From the NCBI GenBank assembly GCA_937895345.1, contig CALAWP010000044.1, positions 1 through 46,132 of the forward strand: a stretch of 46,132 nt of DNA, read 5' to 3'. This DNA is from an uncultured Paenibacillus sp. Lineage in GTDB: Bacteria; Bacillota; Bacilli; Paenibacillales; Paenibacillaceae. Under the pieces are notes generated by a model, which had not been told where the DNA came from, made no database searches, and saw only the letters and a program-made list of their open reading frames with translations. Below, piece by piece: positions 15,729-24,546 of the stretch (position 1 is the first letter of the stretch; the number at the start of each line of letters is the position of its first letter). A program made the position numbers and the translations under genes.

Positions 15729-16793
15729 TCAGCGCCGGACCAGTCTGGCGCTGCCGCGAAGCTGCCGCAAATTGGCGGCGCCGATGCCGAACATGGCCGT
15801 ACGGAGCTCGAATTCGATCCGCTCGAACTGGTCGAGCAGCCGCTCCGTCGACCGCTCGGCGTCCTCCCCCGCCGCCTGCGGAAGCAGAGAGCGGCCGAAG
15901 CCCGCCATATCGGCGCCGAGCGCAATCGCTTTGGCCGCATCGACGCCGGTATGCAGCCCTCCGCTTGCAATAAGAAACGCGTCGGGCAGCCGTTCGCGTA
16001 TTTCGATGACGCATTCGGCGGTAGAATTGCCCCAGCCGGCAAACGCCTCGGCCGCCTGGCGCCGGACCGGCGAGTTGGTCCGATATTTCTCGACCTGGCT
16101 CCAGGACGTGCCTCCCGCTCCCGCGCAATCGATAAACGCGACCCCTGCTTCCTGGAGCCTTGCCGCCGTCTCGCCGTCGATGCCCCATCCCACTTCCTTC
16201 ACTCCGACCGGTACGGGCAGCGAACGGCAGATGCCGCCGATCCGCTGCAGCAAGCCGCGAAAGTCGGTGTCCCCTTCCGGCTGGAACACCTCTTGCAAGC
16301 TGTTCAGATGAAGCACGAGCGCGCTCGCTTCGGCCATATCGACAGCTCTCTTGCAGGCGTCGGCCCCAAAGCCGTAATTAAGCTGCACGGCGCCAATATT
16401 GGCGATAACCGGCACGGTAGGCGCCTCCTTGCGCACCGCAAAGGTTGCGGCAAGCTCCTCGCTCTCAATCGCGGCGCGCATCGACCCGAGGCCGATCGCC
16501 CAGCCTTTCGCTTCCGCCGCCGCCGCAAGCCGCCGGTTGATCGCTCCGGCGGCGTCCGTCCCGCCGGTCATCGAGCTGACTAGAAACGGCGTGCTTAGCG
16601 GCGTGCCGAACCAGTCCGCCTCCAGGCTTACCTCTTCGAACGACAGCTCCGGCAATGCGTTATGCCTGAAGCCGTAACGCTCGAAGCCGGAGGACACGTT
16701 CACGCCTTCCACTTGCTCCTCCAGACAGATGCGAATATGCTCTCCCTTGCGCCTTGACGTCGCTTCGCTTGCGTCTTTCCGGGTATCCGTCAT
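15729..16793 (-). CDS. fni: Isopentenyl-diphosphate delta-isomerase, type 2
   Basis: This 354-residue FMN- and NADPH-dependent enzyme interconverts isopentenyl and dimethylallyl diphosphate. Family features include the N-terminal RRKGEHIRICLEEQVEG, TPFLVSSMTGGT, GLGSMRAAIE, VIANIGAVQL, LHLNSLQE, VGVKEVGWGI, DCAGAGGTSW, ASGGLHTGVDAAKAIALGA and a C-terminal helix. The ATG at 16793 is chosen because GGAGAG lies ten bases upstream and the preceding in-frame codons are not family-like. It is divergent from nagB with a shared palindromic site. Its 3' end nearly abuts a hairpin at 15689-15720. Confidence 0.95.
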   Translation of the reverse strand: MTDTRKDASEATSRRKGEHIRICLEEQVEGVNVSSGFERYGFRHNALPELSFEEVSLEADWFGTPLSTPFLVSSMTGGTDAAGAINRRLAAAAEAKGWAIGLGSMRAAIESEELAATFAVRKEAPTVPVIANIGAVQLNYGFGADACKRAVDMAEASALVLHLNSLQEVFQPEGDTDFRGLLQRIGGICRSLPVPVGVKEVGWGIDGETAARLQEAGVAFIDCAGAGGTSWSQVEKYRTNSPVRRQAAEAFAGWGNSTAECVIEIRERLPDAFLIASGGLHTGVDAAKAIALGADMAGFGRSLLPQAAGEDAERSTERLLDQFERIEFELRTAMFGIGAANLRQLRGSARLVRR

Positions 16794-16957
16794 TTCCCGC
16801 CAACTCTCCTTCCGCTGTTCAGCCGAACCGCCCGCTAGAGATCCGGCCATTCTATGGACTAGCATATCATAATTATCCAATTCCCGCTTCCATCCCGTTC
16901 CGCAATCCGCAATCCGATCCGCTTCTTGCTCCGATTGGCCTCGATTTCGCATATTGA

Positions 16958-16987
16958 TTTATACGATCATTTATTTGAAATTTACAA
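16958..16987 (-). promoter_or_regulatory. fni: Predicted promoter of fni
   Basis: On the minus strand TTGTAA (16987-16982) and TATAAA (16963-16958) are 18 bases apart. The -35 lies inside the left arm of the shared palindrome. This would give a leader of about 155 bases before the chosen ATG. Confidence 0.4.
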
Positions 16988-17000
16988 TCATAATGATTGT
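16984..17000. promoter_or_regulatory. Perfect 17-bp palindrome between fni and nagB
   Basis: The arms ACAATCAT and ATGATTGT flank a single A. The site covers the predicted -35 of both divergent promoters, the usual place for a repressor. It has the general look of a metal-regulator or Fur-family box, but does not match TGATAATnATTATCA closely. The regulator is unknown. Confidence 0.6.
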
Positions 17001-17025
17001 CATTTTGACAGTAATCCATTACACT
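16997..17025 (+). promoter_or_regulatory. nagB: Predicted promoter of nagBA
   Basis: TTGTCA (16997-17002) and TACACT (17020-17025) are 17 bases apart. The -35 overlaps the right arm of the palindrome. The leader to the nagB ATG would be about 70 bases. Confidence 0.45.
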
Positions 17026-17102
17026 TAAATGAGAAAATCCGATCGCTGCACACAGCGTTGCTGCGCGAACCGACATTTTAGACACTGAAGGAGCAAAGAG
17101 CC

Positions 17103-17837
17103 ATGGACATCAAAATTTTCGACCAATCCGAACAGCTCGACGCTTATGCGGCCCAGCTCTATTTCGACCTGGTAAACGGGAAGCCCGATGCCGTGCTCGG
17201 ACTGGCAACGGGATCGACACCCGTCGGCATTTATGACAAAATAATTGAAGGCGTTAAAGCCAACAAAGCGAGCTTTCGCGAGGCGACCACCTACAATCTG
17301 GACGAATATGTAGGGCTGCCGCCGGAAAACGAACAGAGCTACGCTTATTACATGAACAAGCATCTGTTTGCGCATATCGACATTCCGAAGAACCAAACGC
17401 ATTTGCCCGACGGAATGGCGAAAGATTTGCAGCTGGAATGCAAGCGTTACGACGCCATGCTCGAAGCCCGGCCGATTGACTTGCAGCTGCTTGGGCTCGG
17501 CCATAACGGGCATATCGGCTTCAACGAACCCGACGACCGCCTGTCCGGCGGCACTCATGTCGTGGAGCTGAAGGCGGAGACGAGAGTAGCGAACGCGCGA
17601 TTCTTCGCTTCGTTGGAAGAGGTGCCCGTTCAGGCGCTGACGATGGGCGTAGGGTCCATATTGAAAGCGAAACGGATATTGCTCGTCGTGCGCGGTTCGG
17701 ACAAGGCCGGCATCGTGAAGGAAGCGCTGACCGGGCCGATTACGACCCAAGTGCCCGCCTCCCTGCTGCAAACCCATCCGCGCGTAACAGTGCTGCTAGA
17801 TCGAGAAGCGGGAGGAATGTTGACAAATGAACGCTGA
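17103..17837 (+). CDS. nagB: Glucosamine-6-phosphate deaminase
   Basis: This 244-residue enzyme converts glucosamine 6-phosphate to fructose 6-phosphate and ammonia, feeding amino sugars into glycolysis. It has the phosphate-binding LGLATGSTPVGIYD, the catalytic aspartate in YNLDEYVGL (D67), and the histidine/glutamate active site LGLGHNGHIGFNEP (about residues 131-143). The length fits the short Gram-positive form without the allosteric C-terminus of E. coli NagB. AAGGAGC precedes the ATG at 17103. It overlaps nagA by 11 bases. Confidence 0.97.
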   Translation: MDIKIFDQSEQLDAYAAQLYFDLVNGKPDAVLGLATGSTPVGIYDKIIEGVKANKASFREATTYNLDEYVGLPPENEQSYAYYMNKHLFAHIDIPKNQTHLPDGMAKDLQLECKRYDAMLEARPIDLQLLGLGHNGHIGFNEPDDRLSGGTHVVELKAETRVANARFFASLEEVPVQALTMGVGSILKAKRILLVVRGSDKAGIVKEALTGPITTQVPASLLQTHPRVTVLLDREAGGMLTNER

Positions 17838-19032
17838 TAAACGATGGCTTATTTACAACGTAAATATTGTATTGGAAGATCGGACAATCGCAGGCGGGCT
17901 CCTCGTCCGCAACGGGAACATCGAACGGGTAGTCGCGGAGTCGGAGCTGGATTCGGCGGGGCGCATCGAAGGAGAGCCGGTCGAACGAATCGACGGGGGC
18001 GGCGGCTGGCTGCTTCCCGGATTTATCGACCTGCACGTACACGGCGGTTACGGCGGGGACTTTATGAATGCGGACCGCGCCAGCTACGACCGGATTACGA
18101 AATTTCATGCTTCGCAAGGTACGACGGGCATGTTGGCCACGACGATGACCGCTTCGAAAGAAGCGCTCGAAGCCGTGCTGGAGGCGGTTTGGCAATATCG
18201 GGACGGACAAATGCCTTATGCGGCGCTGCTGGGCGTCCACCTTGAAGGCCCGTTCATCAGCGAGCGGTGGCCCGGCGCGCAAAATCCCGCCTATATTAGC
18301 GACCCGCAGCCGGCTTGGCTGCAGCAATGGAGCAGGTCCTATCCTCAGCTGATCCGCCTTCTGACGCTTGCGCCCGAGAAGGACGGCGCGGCCGAAACGA
18401 TCGCTTGGCTGGCTTCCGAGGGCATCGTTGCCGCGGCCGGGCATACGGATGCCCGCTATGACGACATACTGGCCGCCGCGGATGCCGGCTTGACGCACGC
18501 CGTCCACACCTGCAACGCGATGCGCGGCCTGCATCACCGCGAGCCGGGAACGCTCGGCGCCGTGCTGACCGACGACCGCATTTACGCCGAAATTATCGCC
18601 GACGGGGAACATGTCCATCCCGCCGTCATCCGTCTGATCCTGAAATCGAAGCCAGCGGACAAGGTCGTCCTTGTGACCGACGCGATCGAAGCGGCGGGCA
18701 TGCCGGACGGCGATTACGAGCTGGGCGGCCTGCCCGTCGTCGTCCGCAACGGCACGGCTCGGCTGAAGGAGGGCAACGCGCTGGCGGGGAGCAGCCTCTC
18801 CATGATCCGCGCCGTTCGCTACGTGCTGGAGCATACGGACCTGTCCATCGCCGAGGTCAGCCGGATGGCCAGCGGCAACCCTGCGCGGGAGCTCGGCCTG
18901 TACGGCGTTACCGGCTCGATCGCGGCAGGCAAGCAGGCCGACCTCGTCTGGACGGACGCTTCGTTGAACGTCAAACGCACCTGGGTCGGCGGCCGGACCG
19001 TCTTCGACGCCGAAGCGCCGGCTTCAACCTAG
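17827..19032 (+). CDS. nagA: N-acetylglucosamine-6-phosphate deacetylase
   Basis: This 401-residue amidohydrolase removes acetate from GlcNAc-6-phosphate and supplies NagB with substrate. Metal and active-site motifs are present: GFIDLHVHGGYGGDFM, the glutamate in GVHLEGPFIS, AAGHTDARYDD, THAVHTCNAMRGLHHREPG and the catalytic aspartate in VVLVTDAIEAAG. The start at 17827 lies inside the end of nagB and follows GGGAGGAATG, so the pair is translationally coupled. No GntR-type NagR gene adjoins; the nearest regulator is the DeoR protein at 19650. A weak hairpin at 19066-19085 without a T run follows. Confidence 0.96.
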   Translation: MNADKRWLIYNVNIVLEDRTIAGGLLVRNGNIERVVAESELDSAGRIEGEPVERIDGGGGWLLPGFIDLHVHGGYGGDFMNADRASYDRITKFHASQGTTGMLATTMTASKEALEAVLEAVWQYRDGQMPYAALLGVHLEGPFISERWPGAQNPAYISDPQPAWLQQWSRSYPQLIRLLTLAPEKDGAAETIAWLASEGIVAAAGHTDARYDDILAAADAGLTHAVHTCNAMRGLHHREPGTLGAVLTDDRIYAEIIADGEHVHPAVIRLILKSKPADKVVLVTDAIEAAGMPDGDYELGGLPVVVRNGTARLKEGNALAGSSLSMIRAVRYVLEHTDLSIAEVSRMASGNPARELGLYGVTGSIAAGKQADLVWTDASLNVKRTWVGGRTVFDAEAPAST

Positions 19033-19104
19033 CGGGCGCGTGATTCGCGCCATTGCGGGTCTACAGGCCGCCGATTCTGGCGGCCGGACGCCCGCGGACG
19101 TGCT

Positions 19105-19238
19105 TTACGGATCTGAGCGACTTTAGATACAAAAAAAGACGCTTTTTAATTTTTTTTACGGAACTGAGCGACGCTTAATACGGCAGACCGCATTTTTTAT
19201 CCCGTTTATCCCCCAATAAGAGCGCTCAGTACCGTAAG
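19105..19238. repeat. Intergenic repeat with TTACGG-ACTGAGCG core, three copies
   Basis: Two direct copies, TTACGGATCTGAGCGAC (from 19105) and TTACGGAACTGAGCGAC (from 19156), are 51 bases apart. An inverted copy, GAGCGCTCAGTACCGTAA, ends near 19237. The second and third copies can pair into a stem-loop of about 80 bases (TTACGG-ACTGAGCG with CGCTCAGT-CCGTAA). It looks like a small non-autonomous palindromic element. The rest of the 617-bp gap 19033-19649 holds a weak hairpin at 19066-19085, two copies of CAGCATTGCAGCAG (19366 and 19419) and the terminator at its right end; I see no gene. Confidence 0.7.
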
Positions 19239-19544
19239 ATTTCAATCGCAGGCGATTTCCCTCGAATGAGGTCTCCTGCTTCCGTTAGGCCTCGCCTCCT
19301 CAGCACTTCGTTCCCCCTCCCGCTCTTTCACTACTACTCTGCGCGGCTCCGAGCTTAAACTTCTTCAGCATTGCAGCAGTGCGGGCGATCCGGGCAGAGT
19401 GCTCCAAGTAACAAAATCAGCATTGCAGCAGCGAAGAGGGTCAGCTCCGATAACTCACCTCCTGCTGCCCGCAGCCCATGCCTTTTTCCGTCCAGGCCTC
19501 CCAAGCACGTATACATCCTGGCGGCGGACTTGTCCGGCCGTAAA

Positions 19545-19590
19545 CAAGAAAAGGCTTCCCGATTCGCGGCCAAGCGAATCAGGAAGCCTT
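19545..19590 (-). terminator. Terminator of the deoR-kinase operon
   Basis: The arms AAGGCTTCC and GATTCGC pair with GCGAATC and GGAAGCCTT around a short loop. TTTTCTTGTTT follows on the minus strand, 60 bp past the deoR stop. Confidence 0.75.
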
Positions 19591-19649
19591 CTCATGCATA
19601 GGAGTATTCAAACCGGCGTAAAATGCAGCGGCCGTTGAAAAGGTAAACG

Positions 19650-20432
19650 TTATTTCGTCACGTAAACGGAAACTTGATGACGCTCCAGTTGTTCGGCCAG
19701 CTCGCCCGTCAGCTCGGCGTCGGTAATAACCGCTTTCAGCTCGGACAAGGCCGCGATCGAGAACAGGGACGTTCGGTTAATTTTGGTATGATCGAATACG
19801 GCATACGTTTCCTGCGACCGGCTGATCATCGCTTTGGCCGTTTGCGCCTCCTGTTCGGAGTAGCTCGTAATGCCGCCGGCGGCGGAGATGCCGTCGATGC
19901 CGATAAACATTTTGTTGATGTGCAGCTGGCTAACCGTCCCTTCCCCGAGCGGACCGCACAGTTCAAAGCTGTTATGACGCATAATGCCGCCCGTCACCAC
20001 AACTTGAATCCGGCTTCCGGCCAGCTCCATCGCGACATTGACGGCGTTGGTCACCACAGTGATGCCTTTGCGCGGCTTCAGCAGCTTGGCCAGCAAAAAG
20101 TTGGTCGTTCCCCCGGACAGCGCTACGACGTCGCCTTCCGCAATTTGCGATTCGGCTAGCCGCGCGATCTTCTCCTTTTCGAGAATCGACAGTCCTTCCT
20201 TTTCCGAAAAATGAAGCTCCCGCATCGTGCCCATGCCGTCGTACATCGCTCCGCCGATCGTGCGAATGACGGGATAGACGCCTTCCATTTGCTCCAAATC
20301 TCTGCGCGCAGTCGCTTCCGAACAACCGAAACGCTCCACGATTTCGCCAATTGTGACCCGGCCTTGCTGCTTCAGCAGCTGGAGGATGGATTCGCGGCGG
20401 CGTTGACCCTTCGTTCCTGTCATATCCGCCAT
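19650..20432 (-). CDS. DeoR family sugar-operon regulator
   Basis: This 260-residue regulator has an N-terminal helix-turn-helix (QRRRESILQLLKQQGRVTIGEIVERFGCSEATARRDLEQME, residues about 10-50) and the DeoRC sugar-phosphate sensor domain with LSGGTTNFLLAKLL, VVTNAVNVAMEL, VVVTGGIMR and GIDGISAAGGITSYSEQEAQTAKAMI. It starts directly after the kinase stop (TAA-ATG, no gap) with GGAGAG six bases before, so it is translated with the kinase. A DeoR protein next to a KDG-type kinase suggests control by a phosphorylated sugar acid, inferred only from context. Confidence 0.92.
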   Translation of the reverse strand: MADMTGTKGQRRRESILQLLKQQGRVTIGEIVERFGCSEATARRDLEQMEGVYPVIRTIGGAMYDGMGTMRELHFSEKEGLSILEKEKIARLAESQIAEGDVVALSGGTTNFLLAKLLKPRKGITVVTNAVNVAMELAGSRIQVVVTGGIMRHNSFELCGPLGEGTVSQLHINKMFIGIDGISAAGGITSYSEQEAQTAKAMISRSQETYAVFDHTKINRTSLFSIAALSELKAVITDAELTGELAEQLERHQVSVYVTK

Positions 20433-21389
20433 TTATCTCTCCACCCACGCTTTGTCCGACATCCGCTGCTCCACCGTGCTCCATTCCGGAAGCGCCTCCC
20501 AGTCGCCGCGCATTTGCACGACCAACGACCCGTTAATGCTTGCGAGCCTTACCGCTTCCGTCGGCGTCATCCCTTTCATCAGACCGGCCAAAAAACCCGC
20601 GCAGAAGCCGTCTCCCGCGCCGACCGTATCCACAACCTGCTCGGCCGGATAAAACGGGATGCTCGTTTCGACGCCCTGATCCAGAACGACCGTAGCGTCT
20701 CCCTTGCCTTTGATAACGGTTACGGCATTCAGCGCTTTCAGGCGCTCCTTCACTGCTTCGTAATCGTCCGTATCATAAAGCAGCTTCAGCTCGTCCCATC
20801 CCGGTAGAAAATAATCCGCGTCCGCCGCAAGCGACAGCAGCGTATCCCGCGCTTCTTCGATCGTCCATAGCTTCAGACGGAGATTCGGATCGAAGCTGAC
20901 GAGAACGCCGGCTTCCTTGGCAACGTCGACGGCGCGCCGCACCGTCTTGCGGGCGCTCTCGCTGATTGCCGCCGTAATGCCCGTCACATGCAGCAGTTTG
21001 GCCCCGCGGATATATTGTTCGTCCAGATCGTCCGGCGTCATCCGGCTTGCCGCCGAATGTTTGCGGAAATAATGGACCGCCAGCCGTCCCGCTACATGCT
21101 CCCGGAACATCATGCCCGTCGGCGCTTCGGCGGACAGCTTGGCGCGGGAAATATCGACGCCTTCCCCGCGCAGCGACTTGAGAATCAGCTTGCCGAACGG
21201 ATCGTCGCCCAAGGCGCCGAACCAGCCGACGGAGGCGCCCAGGCGCGCCAAGCCGATGGCGACGTTGCTCTCGGCCCCTCCGAAGCTCTGTTCCAGCACC
21301 GCGGCCCGTTCGATCGATTTATGTTCTTGCGGCATAAACAATGCCATTGATTCGCCAAATGTGACGATCTGAGGTGATACTTCGTGCAC
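20433..21389 (-). CDS. kdgK: PfkB-family sugar kinase, 2-keto-3-deoxygluconate kinase type
   Basis: This 318-residue ribokinase-fold enzyme has the N-terminal VTFGESMALFMP, the substrate-loop FGGAESNVAIGLARLGASVGWFGALGDDPFG, SFDPNLRLKLW, and the C-terminal catalytic and anion-hole motif VDTVGAGDGFCAGFLAG (base Asp about residue 255). It most resembles KdgK, which phosphorylates 2-keto-3-deoxygluconate from hexuronate breakdown. No KDPG aldolase gene is adjacent, so the substrate is probable, not proven. The start is GTG 21389, five bases after GGGAGGAG. It is in an operon with a membrane protein upstream and deoR downstream. Confidence 0.88.
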   Translation of the reverse strand: MHEVSPQIVTFGESMALFMPQEHKSIERAAVLEQSFGGAESNVAIGLARLGASVGWFGALGDDPFGKLILKSLRGEGVDISRAKLSAEAPTGMMFREHVAGRLAVHYFRKHSAASRMTPDDLDEQYIRGAKLLHVTGITAAISESARKTVRRAVDVAKEAGVLVSFDPNLRLKLWTIEEARDTLLSLAADADYFLPGWDELKLLYDTDDYEAVKERLKALNAVTVIKGKGDATVVLDQGVETSIPFYPAEQVVDTVGAGDGFCAGFLAGLMKGMTPTEAVRLASINGSLVVQMRGDWEALPEWSTVEQRMSDKAWVER

Positions 21390-21417
21390 GGCAGCTCCTC
21401 CCTATCGCTCTCTTCAA

Positions 21418-21837
21418 CTAAAATGTAAATCTCATCGTGACGATAATCGCGACATACAGCAGCAGCAAAACGAAGCTGAGCGTTCTCGCTTTGCCGATAT
21501 GGGCCGTTGCGCTTTGCCCGCCTTGAATCGCTGGAGCGATCTGCTTCAGCGGCTTCGACATAATGCCTCCGATAGCGGCAATGCCAAGGAACAACAGCGT
21601 AATGACGACCGTCCATGCAACGGAATATTCCCCTTGAGACATAATGTAGCCGCCCGTCAGCAATTGTACAATAAGGAAATATTGCGCGATCCGGTTGGCG
21701 GACACCAGGCCTTCGGACAAGCCGGCTTGTCCGGTCCCGGCCAGCTTGGAAGCTTTGCCGATAATAAACGGCAACACGATATAGAAGCCCATGCCAATCG
21801 CGCCAAGCAGATGCAAAAACAACATAATGTCGTACAT
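21418..21837 (-). CDS. Small integral membrane protein, four helices
   Basis: This 139-residue hydrophobic protein has segments at about residues 4-26 (MLFLHLLGAIGMGFYIVLPFI), 52-68 (AQYFLIVQLLTGGYIM), 74-94 (WTVVITLLFLGIAAIGGIM) and 118-136 (LSFVLLLLYVAIIVTM). No named function is recognised. It resembles DUF-type cytochrome-like membrane proteins with an N-terminal His (LHLLGA) that could bind a ligand, but this is weak. GGAGGAATCAAA precedes the ATG at 21837. It lies 28 bp before the kinase on the same strand. Confidence 0.75.
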   Translation of the reverse strand: MYDIMLFLHLLGAIGMGFYIVLPFIIGKASKLAGTGQAGLSEGLVSANRIAQYFLIVQLLTGGYIMSQGEYSVAWTVVITLLFLGIAAIGGIMSKPLKQIAPAIQGGQSATAHIGKARTLSFVLLLLYVAIIVTMRFTF

Positions 21838-22022
21838 TTTGATTCCTCCATATTCATATAATTGCCTATATCCAACAGTTTATCAGAATCGCCCTTATTG
21901 TCAAAGCCGCGCGGTTCGGCCGAAAGCCGGGGCGTTCCTCCTGCATCCTCAATCCGGCTTCGATCATGACTCGGCCGCGCAAACGAGCCGAATCTATGAA
22001 ACCGTCCACCCACGGAACGGAT

Positions 22023-24221
22023 TTAGAAGCCGTGTTTGCATATCGCTCCTTTGATTGCAAAATAGGAGACGTCCTCCGGCAGCTCGTCCTTGATCGGCCT
22101 CAGCTTATCCGCGCCGACCCGGCGGACGGCCGACAAAATCGCTTCCTCCTGCGCCGGAGGAACGATGCGTTCCCAGTCGACCTCCAGCCCCTCTTCCGCG
22201 CAGCGGATAATGTGGCCTTCAACCGTTACCTGGCTCATCCCCCGCCGTTCGGCGATTTCCGCCGGATCCAGCCCCTCGCGGAACAGCTGCAGCGAGATCT
22301 GATGGCTGGGCAGCTCATCGCTTTCCGCGCCGATGTCGGGGGAATCCGACGATTGACGGGACGCGTGGCTTCCTCTTCGTTCCGGCAGGCTTGAAGGCGG
22401 CAAATCGTTCATGCCGTCAGCCCCGGCGGAAGCGACAATGGCCAGAATCGCATCGCCGTATTTATCCGCCTTGGCACCGCCGATGCCTTTCGTATCCAGC
22501 AGCTCGTTCATGGAAGCCGGCCGAGTGACGGCGATTTCCCGCAGCGCCGCGTCGAACAAAACCATAAACGGCGGCACCCCCTCAGCCGCAGCCGTTTCCC
22601 TGCGCCATGCCTTCAACGCCTCGAACAGCGGAGAAGATACGGCCGCATGCTGCGAAACGGCTTTGCGAACGGAAGTCCGTCTGCGCTGAAGCACCGGCTC
22701 CTTGCCCTCCAGCACGGGAAGGGCCTTGGCCGTCAACGATACGGTCGGGTATTGGCCTTCGCTCAGCTTCAAGTATCCTTCCGCCGTCAGCCAATACAGC
22801 CAGTCCGCGATTTCCTTCTCCGGGCTGTTTCGAAGCAAGCCGTATGTCGACAACCGATCCAAGCCGAATTCCAGCAGCCTTTTGTCGCGGGAGCCTTTGA
22901 GCACCTTGGCCGCCATCGTGACGCCGAAACGTCCTTTCATGCGGCCGACGCAGGACAGCGCCATGCGCGCTTCCTCCGTCCGATCCTGCGGCGCGCTCGT
23001 ATCCTGGCAGCTGCTGCATTTGCCGCACGGCTCCGATCCGCGGTCGCCGAAATAATCGACGATAAACTGCTGCAGACACCGTTCCGTGCGGCAATAATTC
23101 ATCATCGTATGAAGCTTTGCCAGTTGAATCGATTTGCGCTCTTCGTCCCCCGTACCTTGCTGGATAAGAAAACGCTGAACGTTCATATCCGCAGGGTCAA
23201 ACAGCAGCACGCATTCGCTCTCCTCGCCGTCCCTGCCTGCGCGGCCCGCTTCCTGATAATAGGACTCGAGATCGCCGGGCAGCTGCCAATGCAGCACGTA
23301 GCGCACATTCGGCTTGTCGATGCCCATGCCGAAAGCATTCGTCGCCGCCATGACCCGGATGCGGTCATAGCGGAAGTTTTCCTGCGTCGCGGCCCGTTCG
23401 GCGTCCGGCAAGCCGCCATGATATACGCCCGCCTCGATGCCCCGGCCGGCCAGAAGCGAGCATACCTCCTCCGCCTCCTTGCGCGTCGCGGTGTAAATAA
23501 TTCCGGTCTGCTCCTTCCGCTCTTCCACGTACTGAAGCAAAAAGCGCCGCTTGTCCGCGCCGGTAACAACGGACAACGCCAGATTCGGCCTGGCGAATCC
23601 GGTCACGAACTTGCGCGGCTGCCGCAGCTGGAGCATCCGGGCAATATCCTCGGCAACCTCCTCGGTGGCCGTCGCCGTAAAAGCCGCCACAAGCGGGCGG
23701 CTGGCCATCCGGCCGATCCAATCCGCGAGCTGGCGGTAGCTTGGCCTGAAGTCATGACCCCATTGAGAGACGCAGTGCGCTTCATCGATCGCGATCAAAG
23801 GAATATGAAGCCGTTCGGACAACGTTTGAAATAGAGGCGCGTCGAACCGCTCCGGCGCAATATAAAGCAGCTTGAATTCGCCGTCCATGACGCTGCGCAT
23901 CGTATCCCGGTATTCCGCCGCGCCCATGGAACTGTTCAAATATGCCGCCGACACGCCAAGCCTGCGCAGCGTGTCGACCTGATCTTTCATCAGCGAGATG
24001 AGCGGCGAAACGACCAGCGTCGTTCCCGGAAGCAGCATTGCAGGGATTTGATAACATACCGACTTACCGCCGCCCGTCGGCAAAATCGCCAGCGTATCGC
24101 TGCCGTCCAAAATGCCGCCGATAATTTGCTCCTGGCCTGCACGGAACGAATCGTAGCCATATACCCGCTTCAAAGCCCGGCGCGCTTCCTCCATATTCGA
24201 ATGTACCGATTGACCGTTCAT
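22023..24221 (-). CDS. recQ: ATP-dependent DNA helicase RecQ
   Basis: This 732-residue SF2 helicase unwinds DNA 3'-to-5' in recombination and repair. It has the Q-motif region FRAGQEQII, Walker A ILPTGGGKSVCYQIP, DEAH box AIDEAHCVSQWGHDFRP, AAFTATAT, GIIYTATRKEAE, ATNAFGMGIDKPNVR and HxxGRAGRDG. The zinc-binding RQC cysteines are C-x4-C and CGKCSSC (residues about 370-400), followed by a winged helix. An HRDC domain lies around 530-600, and a C-terminal helix-turn-helix extension of about 90 residues (GLDPAEIAERRGMSQVTVEGHIIRC) is found in many Firmicute RecQ proteins. AAGGGGGGAGAACAG precedes the ATG. The downstream gap to the membrane gene is 185 bp. Confidence 0.96.
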   Translation of the reverse strand: MNGQSVHSNMEEARRALKRVYGYDSFRAGQEQIIGGILDGSDTLAILPTGGGKSVCYQIPAMLLPGTTLVVSPLISLMKDQVDTLRRLGVSAAYLNSSMGAAEYRDTMRSVMDGEFKLLYIAPERFDAPLFQTLSERLHIPLIAIDEAHCVSQWGHDFRPSYRQLADWIGRMASRPLVAAFTATATEEVAEDIARMLQLRQPRKFVTGFARPNLALSVVTGADKRRFLLQYVEERKEQTGIIYTATRKEAEEVCSLLAGRGIEAGVYHGGLPDAERAATQENFRYDRIRVMAATNAFGMGIDKPNVRYVLHWQLPGDLESYYQEAGRAGRDGEESECVLLFDPADMNVQRFLIQQGTGDEERKSIQLAKLHTMMNYCRTERCLQQFIVDYFGDRGSEPCGKCSSCQDTSAPQDRTEEARMALSCVGRMKGRFGVTMAAKVLKGSRDKRLLEFGLDRLSTYGLLRNSPEKEIADWLYWLTAEGYLKLSEGQYPTVSLTAKALPVLEGKEPVLQRRRTSVRKAVSQHAAVSSPLFEALKAWRRETAAAEGVPPFMVLFDAALREIAVTRPASMNELLDTKGIGGAKADKYGDAILAIVASAGADGMNDLPPSSLPERRGSHASRQSSDSPDIGAESDELPSHQISLQLFREGLDPAEIAERRGMSQVTVEGHIIRCAEEGLEVDWERIVPPAQEEAILSAVRRVGADKLRPIKDELPEDVSYFAIKGAICKHGF

Positions 24222-24268
24222 CTGTTCTCCCCCCTTCTGTTGTTCGATAAGCCGTCATATCCGTGTAA

Positions 24269-24416
24269 TATCGTTCATTATCACACTGCTGGACGGCCCA
24301 ACCTGCGATTTTGAACGAAATATCGTTCATTATCACACAGCGGACGGCCCAATCTGCGATTTTAAACGAAATATCGTTCATTACCGCCTGCGGGACGGTC
24401 CACCCATGCAAAGCGT
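24269..24416. repeat. 51-52 bp tandem repeat, three copies
   Basis: Units beginning ATATCGTTCATTA start at 24269, 24321 and 24372. The first two are nearly identical and contain GGACGGCCCA and TGCGATTTT; the third has diverged. Junctions carry a perfect small inverted repeat GAACGA-AATA-TCGTTC (24314-24329). The 325-bp gap 24222-24546 otherwise holds only the mdh terminator and shows no gene. Confidence 0.8.
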
Positions 24417-24485
24417 AAAATAAACTCCGCCAATATCCGTTCCATCGTGGTCGGCCGTTAACGGATCCTCTAACGGAAAATAAGA

Positions 24486-24512
24486 GAACCCTGGCAGTCA
24501 TCTGTCAGGGTC
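24486..24512 (-). terminator. Probable mdh terminator
   Basis: The stem GACCCTG-CAG with CTG-CAGGGTTC (one mismatch) is followed on the minus strand by TCTTATTTTCC. It lies 35 bp past the mdh stop. Confidence 0.5.
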
Positions 24513-24546
24513 CTCCCGTACATCTATATGCCTGTCTAGCCGCCGG

